Below are positions 9,211 to 17,607 of a stretch of DNA of 64,000 nucleotides, piece by piece. The DNA lies in contig CAYFHO010000007.1 of NCBI GenBank assembly GCA_964342825.1, forward strand, positions 1 to 64,000. Reading direction: 5' to 3'. Numbering within the stretch: the first letter of the stretch is position 1; each line of letters starts with the position of its first letter. The stretch comes from AAA164-E04 sp964342825. Lineage in GTDB: Bacteria; Verrucomicrobiota; Verrucomicrobiia; Limisphaerales; AAA164-E04. Under the pieces are notes generated by a model. That model saw nothing but the letters and a program-made list of their open reading frames with translations, did no database searches and was not told where the DNA came from. The position numbers and the translations under genes are program-made.

Positions 9211-11094
9211 TTAAAAGGCGCAGCCGCTTGGTAGTGGCTCTTGAGTTTCCAGATCCTTTCCAAAACCGGGGAACAATAGAGCTGGTTCAAATCCACTTTG
9301 GATAGATCCAATCATCGCCTGTCCTCCGTAACCATCAGTATTCATGTGGGCTCGGATGATGAGTATTTGTGATTCATCTATCTCTGACAATTCCCCTGAT
9401 CGAGTGAAAGGTTGCTCATTCACATGGCTGTGGAGCAGGATGCGTCGAGTCAATAATTCACCTTCCACCGTGAGAATCTCCCACCAATCGGCATATTTGT
9501 TGCATCCAGTGTCGGGACTGGAAACCGTGACTTGGAAACGGTAAGTATTTCCGCTTTTTACAACCTTCACCGATTGTACATCTGCAAACGAAGGAGTTGA
9601 AGTTTGCCTGCTTCGAAAAAAGGTTTGTGGGTTAGCTGCCCTTCCCGAGGGGAAAATATTAATGAGTTGCTGTGAATCGTCCAATTGAATATCACCGACG
9701 GATTCCCAGTTGATCAGATCATTGGAGGATTCAATCACGTACCTGTCATTTTTCTTCCCATGCAGAAGGAGAGAAATCGTGGCATTCGAATTCTCCCCTG
9801 GACTCAATTCCAAATATGGAGTTTCGTCATCCTTTTGCCAGATCCGGAGCAGTCCTTTGGTGGTTCCGAGACCTAATGTTACTTTGCCTGAAGGGGTGTG
9901 AGCAGCACTTAAATTGGAGGATAAAACTCCATTCAATCGCTGTGACCATATTGATTTGGCCATTCCTTCAACCAAGCCCACTGCATGTAAAGTGCCACGA
10001 CTTTTACTCGGTAAAATCATGCATTGTTTTCCTGTTCCTCCGTATGGACCGGCTAGGGCCAGGTCCAGATTGCGACTTCCTATTTGATGCGAAGTAAAGC
10101 CTGTCAATGAAGAGACGAGTTCAAGTCTCTGATTTTTCCATTCGAAGAATTCCAACGTGCCTCCGATATGTGGGGTCAGCACATCTGTTAACAGAAGTTT
10201 TCCTGATCCATCTGGATCGAACACCGTCGCTTGATTGCGCCAGCGGAACGAGCGTCCCACGGCTGAACTTTCGGCCATGATATCCCCTGATTCACTGTAA
10301 ACTCGAAGGCTTGCGCCGAGTCCGGGAGCAGAAATGGTGACAATGATCTCCCTGGCACCATCTCCATCAATATCCGCCCAAATGGGAGCCAAACCCTCAA
10401 TGACTTCGTTCGATCCTACAGTGACCTCTTTTAATACGCGTATTTCTGGTTTTGTTTCGATTAATGTGAATGATTCGGCCTCCAACCTGTCTCCAAGTAC
10501 GCCGTGGGCATATCGATCCGTAGGTTGCGTGAGTAAAAGAATACGATCGTTTTCATCGATGAGTAACCGCGCATCGAGCATGGCATTGATCTTGAGGCGC
10601 TTGATGTGCGTCTTGTTTTTGAAAACCAAACATCCGTCACGGTCGATATAGGCCATGCCATTTGAATGTTTTAGAATGACTCCATGTGTCCAGGGTGAAG
10701 CGTCTTCCGGTGGTGACCATACGTTCCAGTCGGAACCTTCTTTGTAGAGCAGGGGAGGCATGCCCAATGGTAGATTGCGTGTTCTTAGCTCAATCTTTTG
10801 AAAAATACCGTTAGCGACCTTGAAAGATTCAATATTTCCATCCGCCAATACAGCCACCCACAAAACCCCATTTTGGAATGTTTCCGAAACCAGCCACACT
10901 GGTATGCCTGAAAGTTGAATCTCCAATGGTTCGACTTCTGATAAATCCATCGGAGCCCCGCTGACCATACGGTTCCCATCGGGCCTCTGGTGCGTCCAAC
11001 CTGATGCCTCCAGATTTTTTACTTGGAAACATAAGGTGATGCAAACCAGTGCAAGGAATGCGAGCTGTTGATGAATGGGCATCATACGATTCAT
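9211..11094 (-). CDS. secreted VCBS/FG-GAP-like repeat protein
   Basis: A 627-aa exported protein of unknown role. A signal peptide (AFLALVCITLCFQV) is followed by a beta-rich region with integrin-like Ca-binding signatures, notably WADIDGDGAREIIVT near residue 250 and FDPDGSGKLLLTD near 300. A later segment, YVIESSNDLINWESVGDI, followed by FFRSRQ, matches the C-terminal module seen in many verrucomicrobial exported proteins; the neighbouring CotH protein has a related module. It lies 80 bp upstream of the CotH gene in the same direction, so the two may form a secreted pair. ATG 11094 replaces a TTG at 11103. No enzymatic motif is visible. Confidence 0.75.
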   Translation of the reverse strand: MNRMMPIHQQLAFLALVCITLCFQVKNLEASGWTHQRPDGNRMVSGAPMDLSEVEPLEIQLSGIPVWLVSETFQNGVLWVAVLADGNIESFKVANGIFQKIELRTRNLPLGMPPLLYKEGSDWNVWSPPEDASPWTHGVILKHSNGMAYIDRDGCLVFKNKTHIKRLKINAMLDARLLIDENDRILLLTQPTDRYAHGVLGDRLEAESFTLIETKPEIRVLKEVTVGSNEVIEGLAPIWADIDGDGAREIIVTISAPGLGASLRVYSESGDIMAESSAVGRSFRWRNQATVFDPDGSGKLLLTDVLTPHIGGTLEFFEWKNQRLELVSSLTGFTSHQIGSRNLDLALAGPYGGTGKQCMILPSKSRGTLHAVGLVEGMAKSIWSQRLNGVLSSNLSAAHTPSGKVTLGLGTTKGLLRIWQKDDETPYLELSPGENSNATISLLLHGKKNDRYVIESSNDLINWESVGDIQLDDSQQLINIFPSGRAANPQTFFRSRQTSTPSFADVQSVKVVKSGNTYRFQVTVSSPDTGCNKYADWWEILTVEGELLTRRILLHSHVNEQPFTRSGELSEIDESQILIIRAHMNTDGYGGQAMIGSIQSGFEPALLFPGFGKDLETQEPLPSGCAF

Positions 11095-11369
11095 TGTTGG
11101 CAATCGGGAAGAAGTGATTTGATTATATAGTTTAAATTCATTTTATGCCCTCAGTCCCAAGAATGCCTGAGAAAAGATTTTCAGCCCAGCCATAATCCGA
11201 GTTAACGAACGTATTTGATATGTCATCAAATCTCACAGCTGATGAAGATTGGTTTTGATAAATTACTACTTGTTAGAATCCACGTTTGGATGAACGTTCA
11301 GATTCAAATATTCCCACTTCACTTGGTGAGTTTGCCGACTTGAAGCTTTCTTCATGAACGGTGAAAATA

Positions 11370-12431
11370 ATGCCCATGAGTAAACGTTACAGTCATTCCA
11401 CATTGGTTTTGTTTGCGAAAAATTTGATGCTCAAGGCAGGGATGGAAGAGGGGAAAGCAGCGGTAGTAGCTGAAATCTTGTTAGAAGGTGATTTGATGGG
11501 GCACACCACACACGGACTTCAAATGCTCGTACCCTATTTGAAAAGCATGGAAGCGGGACAGATGACATTGACAGGCGACTACCAAACTTTGAAAGACAGT
11601 GGCAATCTGTTGCTCATTGAAGGGCGATTCCTTCCTGGTCCCTGGCTGGTAAAAAAGGCCGTTGAACTGGCATCCGCCCGCATGAAAGATCATGGAGTTG
11701 TGACCGTAGCGATCACTCATAGTCATCACATCGCGTGCTTGCAAGCCTACCTTCCGCTTGCCACATCCCAAGGTTGGATGATGACCTTGATGAGTTCAGA
11801 TCCTTCTGTTGCAACGGTTGCACCCTATGGAGGTAAAACGGCACTGATGACGCCCAATCCAATCGCAGTCGGAATTCCAACATCAGGAACTCCCATCATG
11901 TTTGATTTCTGCACCTCGATTACCAGTAACGGTCAATGCATGCGGTCTCACAAACAACAAAAAAATTTGCCTGGCGAATGGATTCAAGATGCCAATGGTC
12001 ATCCCACCGACGATCCGGGAGCTTTGTTTGCAAACCCGCCGGGAACCATCTATCCGCTCGGAGGTGCGGCATACGGTCACAAGGGATTTGCCCTGGGGTT
12101 GTGGGTTGAAATGATGACCGCAGCACTCACAGGTCATGGACGATCTGAGAGTCCAGATCAGTGGGGTGCCTCAGTGTTTATCCAAATGATGGATCCCGAT
12201 GCCTTTGGTGGTGCCGAGGCGTTCTTGCGGGAATCAGACCATCTGGTAAATGCCTGCCATTCCACTGAGCCTGTGGATGCAGATAATCCTGTGAGATTAC
12301 CCGGTGAAATGGCTTGGAAAAGGCGCAAGGATCAATTGGAAAATGGAGTCCAGCTTCACCCCGGCATTCTTGACTCTTTGAGCAAGTGGGCTGATCAATG
12401 GAATGTTCAAATACCTGAACCAATGGTTTAG
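11370..12431 (+). CDS. Ldh-family (malate/L-sulfolactate-type) NAD(P)-dependent oxidoreductase
   Basis: A 353-aa member of the Ldh_2 family (malate, L-sulfolactate, ureidoglycolate and similar 2-hydroxyacid dehydrogenases). It is not a Rossmann-fold enzyme. Family signatures include GHTTHGLQMLVPYL (residues ~46-60), the catalytic-His region ITHSHHIACLQAYLPLA, TPNPIAVGIPT with MFDFCTS, and AAYGHKGFALGLWVEMM. The substrate is not deducible. Start codons GTG 11361, ATG 11370 and ATG 11376 are all in frame; the GGTGA just upstream fits 11370 best. It ends 26 bp from the convergent DusB gene. The neighbours do not suggest a pathway. Confidence 0.9.
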   Translation: MPMSKRYSHSTLVLFAKNLMLKAGMEEGKAAVVAEILLEGDLMGHTTHGLQMLVPYLKSMEAGQMTLTGDYQTLKDSGNLLLIEGRFLPGPWLVKKAVELASARMKDHGVVTVAITHSHHIACLQAYLPLATSQGWMMTLMSSDPSVATVAPYGGKTALMTPNPIAVGIPTSGTPIMFDFCTSITSNGQCMRSHKQQKNLPGEWIQDANGHPTDDPGALFANPPGTIYPLGGAAYGHKGFALGLWVEMMTAALTGHGRSESPDQWGASVFIQMMDPDAFGGAEAFLRESDHLVNACHSTEPVDADNPVRLPGEMAWKRRKDQLENGVQLHPGILDSLSKWADQWNVQIPEPMV

Positions 12432-12457
12432 AAATCTCGAAACATTAGTCGAAACAC

Positions 12458-13585
12458 TTACCATACTTCCACCGGTCCTTTGGGAACAGGAATGTGCTGT
12501 CGTTTCGCGACCGCAGGTTGATCTTCCATAAAGCTGGGTTGCATGGCCTGTGGACGGTACTGAGGTTTAAGCTGACCATTATTGTCGAGAAACTGCTGTC
12601 GCCAGTCGAGATAGTCGCTCAGAATTGTTTCAAATTCTTCACGGGATTCAAGCATCACCACCCGTTTGTTGAACTGGTTGACCGGGCCAAAGCGTTTGGT
12701 GTACCACGGGGCCACTTTTCGAAACATCATGCAGCCTTTGGTCTCTCCAAAAACCTCGACCATCAAATCCAGATGACGACGCATGACTTGAATACGTTCT
12801 TCAAATCCCGGTTCTTCTCGAATCACTCCGGTCTCAAGATACTCTAAAGTATGTTTGAAGATCCAAGGGTGATAAAAGGCTCCCCTCCCAATGGAGACTC
12901 CTTGGCAGCCGGTGCGCTCAAACATATGTTTGGCCGATTCAGGCGTGGTGACGTCTCCGTTTCCAATTACGGGGATACTTCGAACAGCTTTCACCACCTG
13001 AGCGATGCCATCCAAATTCACCACTCCACTAAACCCCTGTTCTCGTGTGCGGCCATGTACGAACACAGCCGCAACGCCTGCATCTTCCAGAACCTGGGCT
13101 AAACGTGGAGCTGTCAGGTTTTGTTCATCCCAGCCCAATCGCATCTTGGCGGTCACTGGAATTTTTAAAGCGTTGACCATGGTTCGAACCAGGTGGGCTG
13201 TTTTGTCCAATTCGGTCATCATGGCAGAACCCCCTCCCACTTTGACGACTTTGCGCACCGGGCATCCCATGTTGATATCCACCGAATCCACGCCTTGCTC
13301 CTGCAACCAGACGGCTGCGTCCCGCATCTCCTCGGGAACAGCTCCGAACAACTGCACCGCCAAAGGTGAATCAGCCTCATTGGTTTGAATGAGAGCCAGG
13401 GCCTTTCGATTGCGCTCAATCAATGAGCGGGCATTGACCAGGTCCGTCGTGGCAAGATCCAGTCCTCCAATCTCGCGAACCGTTAAACGGAAAGGCAGGT
13501 TTGTATAACCTGCCAGAGGAGACAGAAACAAATTTGATTTAAGTTTTAAGGATCCAAACTGCATGCGCTGCCTGTAGAAATCCAT
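12458..13585 (-). CDS. dusB: tRNA-dihydrouridine synthase, DusB type
   Basis: A 375-aa FMN-dependent tRNA-dihydrouridine synthase, which reduces specific uridines in the tRNA D-loop. The start of the TIM barrel reads LFLSPLAGYTNLPFR. Catalytic Cys lies in INMGCPVRKV. MRLGWDE, VHGRTREQGFSG, IGNGDV and VSIGRGAFYHPWIF are the expected FMN and phosphate-binding segments. Length is slightly above the usual 320-350 aa because of a Pro/Gln-rich tail. The gene faces away from tRNA-Val at 13780; in other bacteria dusB often heads an operon with fis, but no fis gene is present here. Confidence 0.95.
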   Translation of the reverse strand: MDFYRQRMQFGSLKLKSNLFLSPLAGYTNLPFRLTVREIGGLDLATTDLVNARSLIERNRKALALIQTNEADSPLAVQLFGAVPEEMRDAAVWLQEQGVDSVDINMGCPVRKVVKVGGGSAMMTELDKTAHLVRTMVNALKIPVTAKMRLGWDEQNLTAPRLAQVLEDAGVAAVFVHGRTREQGFSGVVNLDGIAQVVKAVRSIPVIGNGDVTTPESAKHMFERTGCQGVSIGRGAFYHPWIFKHTLEYLETGVIREEPGFEERIQVMRRHLDLMVEVFGETKGCMMFRKVAPWYTKRFGPVNQFNKRVVMLESREEFETILSDYLDWRQQFLDNNGQLKPQYRPQAMQPSFMEDQPAVAKRQHIPVPKGPVEVW

Positions 13586-13779
13586 AAAACCTGCCTCAAT
13601 TCAAGATTGGATCATGATGAATATGGGAATCTAACAAGAGGCTTTGTTTGAATGTATCCTCATCCGTAGTATTTCACTTCCAAAGATTCTTTTAAAAATC
13701 CGGGATTTGACACTTGAAATATGTATCCACTCATGGATATGGTCTCGGTCCTGATTTGATCAGACCCGCTTTCATGGAT

Positions 13780-13855
13780 GGGCGAATGGCGCAGTGGCTA
13801 GCGCAGCTGTCTTACACACAGTAGGTCGGGGGTTCGAGTCCCTCTTCGCCCACCA
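13780..13855 (+). tRNA. tRNA-Val (anticodon UAC), CCA encoded
   Basis: The sequence folds as a complete cloverleaf. The acceptor stem GGGCGAA pairs perfectly with TTCGCCC, and the D stem is GCGC/GCGC. The anticodon stem GCTGT/ACAGT has loop CTTACAC, giving anticodon TAC (valine). The T stem GGGGG/CCCTC has loop TTCGAGT. Discriminator A at 13852 is followed by an encoded CCA (13853-13855). It stands alone between the divergent dusB gene and the ChbG-like gene. Confidence 0.97.
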
Positions 13856-13913
13856 TTCCATTTTCGTGACTCCTTTCTGGCATTTGCGCCATGAGTGTCA
13901 TACGATTGTCCTC

Positions 13914-14909
13914 ATGGTCCTTAAGCAGATTCTTCAGAAATTCAGGTGGGTATCCTGGACAAGTAATTTGGTTCTCATAACCTTCTTTTTATCTGTCTCC
14001 CTTCAATCCCAAACGACAACCAACTACGCCGTGAAACTAGGCTGGGGTGAAGACGATGTTGTCGTGATACTTCACGTCGATGATGTTGGAATGTCTCATT
14101 CCTCGAATGTCGGAGCCATTCAGGCAGTTGAAAATGGTGTGGCAACGTCTTGGGCGGTGATGATGCCTTGTGCGTGGGTGTCTGAGATTGCCCATTATTT
14201 GCACGAGAACCCTGATGTGGACAACGGATTACACCTCACTCTCACATCCGAATGGAAATCTTATCGATGGGGTCCCGTAGCAGGTAAATCACAGGTGCCG
14301 GGACTGGTTGATAATGAAGGATGTTTGTGGCGAAGTGTTCCTCAAGTATTAGCCAAAGCGAGTGCTGATGAAATAGAGACTGAAATTAGGGCTCAGATCG
14401 ACCGGGCTGAATCTATGGGAATACCGATCACCCACCTGGATAGTCATATGGGTACGCTTTTCTCTCATCCTGAATATTTTGGAAGGTATGTGAAAGTCGG
14501 CATTGAAAAGAAAATCCCGATCTTGGCCCCAGGAGGGCATCTGACCTATGCGACCAAAGAAAACGGAGCCGCAGTGCAGGCCCTAAAGCCATTTGTTCAA
14601 CTCGTGTGGAACGCCGGCCTGCCGGTTATTGATGATTTGCATACGGACAGTTATGGGTGGGCTACTGATGAAAAACCAGTGCGACTTGCCCAATTGCTGA
14701 AGGACTTGAAACCGGGTATCACCGAGATTTTATTTCATGCCTCCGAACCATCGGATGTCTTTCCTTTGATCACCGGATCCAGTGCCTCACGCAAAGGGGA
14801 CCTCGAAGCACTCACAAGCCCGCTGGTTCGAAAAACTATTGAGGAGGAAAATATTATTCTAACAACCTGGAAAGAGTTGATGGAGCGTCGACGAAAGGTA
14901 AAACAATGA
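13914..14909 (+). CDS. ChbG/HpnK-type (YdjC-like) carbohydrate deacetylase
   Basis: A 331-aa protein of the YdjC/ChbG family, metal-dependent deacetylases of chito-oligosaccharides and related N-acetyl sugars. Metal-ligand segments are visible: HVDDVG near residue 54, GLHLTLTSEW, and ITHLDSHMGTLF. FHASEP lies near the C-terminus. An N-terminal hydrophobic run (LVLITFFLSVSL) indicates export, whereas many ChbG proteins are cytoplasmic. ATG 13914 was chosen because longer in-frame starts reach into the tRNA gene. The stop overlaps the next start by ATGA, so the following SDR is translationally coupled. Confidence 0.88.
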   Translation: MVLKQILQKFRWVSWTSNLVLITFFLSVSLQSQTTTNYAVKLGWGEDDVVVILHVDDVGMSHSSNVGAIQAVENGVATSWAVMMPCAWVSEIAHYLHENPDVDNGLHLTLTSEWKSYRWGPVAGKSQVPGLVDNEGCLWRSVPQVLAKASADEIETEIRAQIDRAESMGIPITHLDSHMGTLFSHPEYFGRYVKVGIEKKIPILAPGGHLTYATKENGAAVQALKPFVQLVWNAGLPVIDDLHTDSYGWATDEKPVRLAQLLKDLKPGITEILFHASEPSDVFPLITGSSASRKGDLEALTSPLVRKTIEEENIILTTWKELMERRRKVKQ

Positions 14910-15586
14910 GTCGAGTGGTGTTGATCACAGGGGTGTCCAGAGGGCTTGGACGGTCAATGGCCTGCGGATTTGCACGTCAAGGCCATGTTGTTGCCGGTTG
15001 TGGCAGAGATTCTTCCGCCTTGAAAGCGCTAGGGCAAGAGTTGGGGGAAGAACACGACTTTCAGCAGGTTGACGTCTCCAATGATGCTGCCGTTTCAGAA
15101 TGGATAAAACATGTTTTATCAAAATGCGGAACACCGGATCTTGTTCTCAACAACGCGGCCATCATCAACGCCAATGCGCCCCTTTGGGAAGTGAGTGCAT
15201 CGGAATTTGACCGTGTCATTGATATTAATATCAAGGGCGTCCAGAACGTTATCAGGAACGTTTTGCCGTCTATGATCGATCGCGGCTCTGGTGTGATTGT
15301 TAATTTCAGTTCAGGGTGGGGGCGATCCACAAGCCCTGAGGTTGCTCCCTATTGCGCCACCAAATGGGCCATGGAAGGACTCACAAAGGCACTTGCCCAA
15401 GAGCTGCCAAGAGGCCTGGCTGCCATCCCATTGAACCCGGGAGTCATCAATACAGATATGCTTCAAAGTTGTTTTGGTTCGATGGCTTCACAGTATGAAG
15501 ATGTCGAAGCGTGGGCTGAAAAGGCGATTCCATTTCTTCTAAAACTGGGACCCGAAGACAATGGACAGTCGTTGAGTGTGGGGTGA
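14906..15586 (+). CDS. SDR-family oxidoreductase coupled to the ChbG-like gene
   Basis: A 226-aa classical SDR with the TGVSRGLG cofactor motif (residues 8-15), LNNAA near 83, a catalytic Ser in VNFSSG and YCATK near 151, and the PGVINTDM segment. No signal peptide is present. It overlaps the upstream deacetylase gene by 4 bp (ATGA), indicating one transcript and possibly a shared substrate route. That route is inference from position only. The C-terminus LGPEDNGQSLSVG is the usual end for short SDRs of this type. Confidence 0.9.
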   Translation: MSRVVLITGVSRGLGRSMACGFARQGHVVAGCGRDSSALKALGQELGEEHDFQQVDVSNDAAVSEWIKHVLSKCGTPDLVLNNAAIINANAPLWEVSASEFDRVIDINIKGVQNVIRNVLPSMIDRGSGVIVNFSSGWGRSTSPEVAPYCATKWAMEGLTKALAQELPRGLAAIPLNPGVINTDMLQSCFGSMASQYEDVEAWAEKAIPFLLKLGPEDNGQSLSVG

Positions 15587-15657
15587 TTTCGGTAGCATTG
15601 ATGATTGTTCCTTTTTTTGCTCAAGGCTAGAATTACGAGATATATTGAAAAACTGCC

Positions 15658-15891
15658 ATGAAAACTTCACCTGAGATGATCCTTAACGAAGCTAGATCCT
15701 GGTCAAAAGAAGAAGTTCGAGAACTAGTTGATTTACTCAATTCGCAATTACTTATGGAAGCCGAACCTCACCACGATTCGATTTGGAAAAAGGAAGTAAA
15801 GGGGCGGCTTGAGGAGATTGAATCGAATACCCATGATCCCATACCAGGAACAGTTGTGTCAGAGAAAATTCGAAAAATGGTTCACCGGTGA
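15658..15891 (+). CDS. antitoxin of ParE-type addiction module
   Basis: A 77-aa protein matching the short addiction-module antitoxin pattern (Unstab_antitox type). An N-terminal helical segment (LNEARSWSKEEVRELVDLL) is followed by the conserved W..E...R..E arrangement (IWKKEVKGRLEEIE), and a basic C-terminus. It would neutralise the toxin encoded directly after it. The two genes overlap by four bases (GTGA), typical of type II toxin-antitoxin pairs. Assignment is by pattern and gene arrangement. Confidence 0.82.
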   Translation: MKTSPEMILNEARSWSKEEVRELVDLLNSQLLMEAEPHHDSIWKKEVKGRLEEIESNTHDPIPGTVVSEKIRKMVHR

Positions 15892-16187
15892 TTGATCATT
15901 TTTTCCACCGTGAAGCAGAGAAAGAATATGTGGAAGCGGTAAGATATTACAGAGATATTTCTCCAGAGTTGGGGGTGCGCTTTTTTGATGAAATTGAAAG
16001 ATTGATTAGAGACATCGGGGAAAATCCTGATAGATTCAGCTTTTTTCATGCCCCCATCAAAAGACATTTTTCAACTCGGTTTCCGTACGCTGTTTTATTC
16101 GTCAAGGAGCTTGATCGGTTACACATCCTTGCAATCATGCACATGAAAAGGCGTCCTGGATTTTGGAAAAACCGGTATCACCAATAG
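15888..16187 (+). CDS. RelE/ParE-family toxin
   Basis: A 99-aa type II toxin of the RelE/ParE superfamily. The start is a GTG overlapping the antitoxin stop. Family features are AEKEYVEAVRYYRDISPELG at residues 10-29, the RHFSTRFPYAVLF strand, and the C-terminal HMKRRPGFWKNR, which is diagnostic for the ParE/plasmid-stabilisation branch. ParE members poison gyrase, while RelE members cleave mRNA; the sequence alone favours ParE-like without proving the target. The pair is in the chromosome without adjacent integrase or plasmid genes. Confidence 0.88.
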   Translation: MIDHFFHREAEKEYVEAVRYYRDISPELGVRFFDEIERLIRDIGENPDRFSFFHAPIKRHFSTRFPYAVLFVKELDRLHILAIMHMKRRPGFWKNRYHQ

Positions 16188-16203
16188 GAAGCATTTTAAA
16201 AAC

Positions 16204-17043
16204 TCAACCAGGCACTGAGAGCAGGCAGAAAGTTTCCGACTGCAATCTCTGTTGAATGGCCTCTTGCTCCAGCAGGATTATCTTATTGGGCTCAAAGGCC
16301 AGGGCGCGAAATTTGTGTTGCAGGCAGTTTTCGATGGTTTGCAATCCAATGCAAGGAATGTCGAAGCGCATGTCGTGATTCATTTTAGCCACCTTCACTC
16401 CGATGGCTTCTCCCTTCTTGCCCGCCAGTTCTCCACCTCGACTCAGGCAGGCATCGGTGCCCTCAAATCCTTCCACTGCCAGTACCGTTCCATTTTTCAC
16501 CACGACACTCTGGCCGATTTCCAGGCGGGATACCTCTTTCCCTAATTGGTAACCGAAAGAAACATCTTCAAGTTGTTTGGTATTTAGGGGCTTTCCTATT
16601 GAAAATCCTTTTCCAGGCATGATGTCTCTGATCCACGGAACGGCTTCAATGAGGTGGATTCCATCTTTTTTAAGTTCATCACCGATGCCGCCAAAAATGG
16701 TGTGAGCGTTTTTTTGCTTCAGGCGGAACAGCAATGCCGCGGCCCTCAGGTCGGGCTTAACATCGAAAAGGTTTTTCGGGGCAATCCTTCCCGCCATGAT
16801 GCATTGAGTGACCCCATGGGATTTGAAGTAGCGGATCATTTTTGACAACTGTCCCACTTTTAACCAGGTGAGATCGTCCACCATATTTTCCAAAGCTGGA
16901 TCGGTCTCATTCTCGAATGCCACAACGATCAGTTTTTTCGCGCCGGCCTTACGAAGTAAATGGACCATTTCCCTAGGCAGCGACAAACCTCCGGCGATCA
17001 AGCCGAGTGTCTCAGGAACAGGTGCGGGGGATGGGGTTGTCAA
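16204..17043 (-). CDS. lpxI: UDP-2,3-diacylglucosamine pyrophosphatase LpxI
   Basis: A 279-aa LpxI (former DUF1009) enzyme, which hydrolyses UDP-2,3-diacylglucosamine to lipid X in lipid A synthesis at the inner membrane. N-terminal LGLIAGGLSLPREM, then CIMAGRI, and the C-terminal catalytic region with VLAVEGFEGTDACLSRGG and FDIPCIGLQTIE fit the family. LpxI replaces LpxH in many bacteria. The only reasonable start is TTG 17043; no ATG/GTG precedes the LGLIAGG core. It begins 3 bp after the thioredoxin stop, so both are likely co-transcribed. Presence implies an LPS-bearing outer membrane. Confidence 0.92.
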   Translation of the reverse strand: MTTPSPAPVPETLGLIAGGLSLPREMVHLLRKAGAKKLIVVAFENETDPALENMVDDLTWLKVGQLSKMIRYFKSHGVTQCIMAGRIAPKNLFDVKPDLRAAALLFRLKQKNAHTIFGGIGDELKKDGIHLIEAVPWIRDIMPGKGFSIGKPLNTKQLEDVSFGYQLGKEVSRLEIGQSVVVKNGTVLAVEGFEGTDACLSRGGELAGKKGEAIGVKVAKMNHDMRFDIPCIGLQTIENCLQHKFRALAFEPNKIILLEQEAIQQRLQSETFCLLSVPG

Positions 17044-17046
17044 AGC

Positions 17047-17541
17047 TTAATTTGAAGTGGGAGTCGGGGACGGATGATCGGATTCGCCCAGCGAGGTCAG
17101 GGGTTTTTTCAGCATGGATTGAAGTCCCTTGAGGGTTGTCATGCCGGTGTATCGCATGATTTCCTCACCTTTGTGAAAAACAATGAACGTTGGGATCGCA
17201 GATACATCATACTTGCGAGACATTTCGGGGTTTTTATCGACGTCCAGTTTAGCGACCAATGCACGTCCTTCGTATTCATCCGCCAACTGAGAAACAGCAG
17301 GTGCCATTTGTAGGCAAGGACCACACCAGGTTGCCCAAAAGTCCACCAGAACTGGCTGGTCAGCACCCAGGACAGTGCCCGCGAAATTTTGATCAGTAGC
17401 AACGACAATGGCGTCGGAGTGATCTGACTGTTGATCCGTGATATACGGATTACCAGATCCACAGCCATACCCTAATGAAGCCACGGCCAGGAGTATCAGT
17501 AAGCATGATGCCTTGATCCATTTCATTTTCAAAAAAGTCAT
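17047..17541 (-). CDS. exported/lipoprotein thioredoxin
   Basis: A 164-aa thioredoxin with the active site WCGPC (Cys73, Cys76), VLVDFWATW upstream, and the cis-Pro segment AIPTFIVFHKGEE. The N-terminus is a hydrophobic signal ending at Cys27 (SLGYGC). This could be a lipoprotein site, though Gly-Tyr-Gly is a poor lipobox, so simple secretion is equally possible. A Pro/Ser/Thr-rich tail follows the domain. Location outside the cytoplasm suggests disulfide reduction in the periplasm. It is immediately upstream of lpxI, with no obvious functional link. Confidence 0.9.
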   Translation of the reverse strand: MTFLKMKWIKASCLLILLAVASLGYGCGSGNPYITDQQSDHSDAIVVATDQNFAGTVLGADQPVLVDFWATWCGPCLQMAPAVSQLADEYEGRALVAKLDVDKNPEMSRKYDVSAIPTFIVFHKGEEIMRYTGMTTLKGLQSMLKKPLTSLGESDHPSPTPTSN

Positions 17542-17607
17542 ATTGTTAATTCGAATGAGACGTTTGTCGTTGGAGCGTGTTTCCGACTGCCTGTATCTAT
17601 TCGAGTC

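Noticed and set aside
13707..13744. TTGACA -35 box upstream of tRNA-Val
   Set aside because: No acceptable -10 hexamer occurs 16-18 bases downstream; the nearest TATGGT is 25 bases away.
13794..13913. longer start for the ChbG-like gene inside the tRNA gene
   Set aside because: The added residues come from tRNA sequence and the signal peptide lies after the ATG at 13914.
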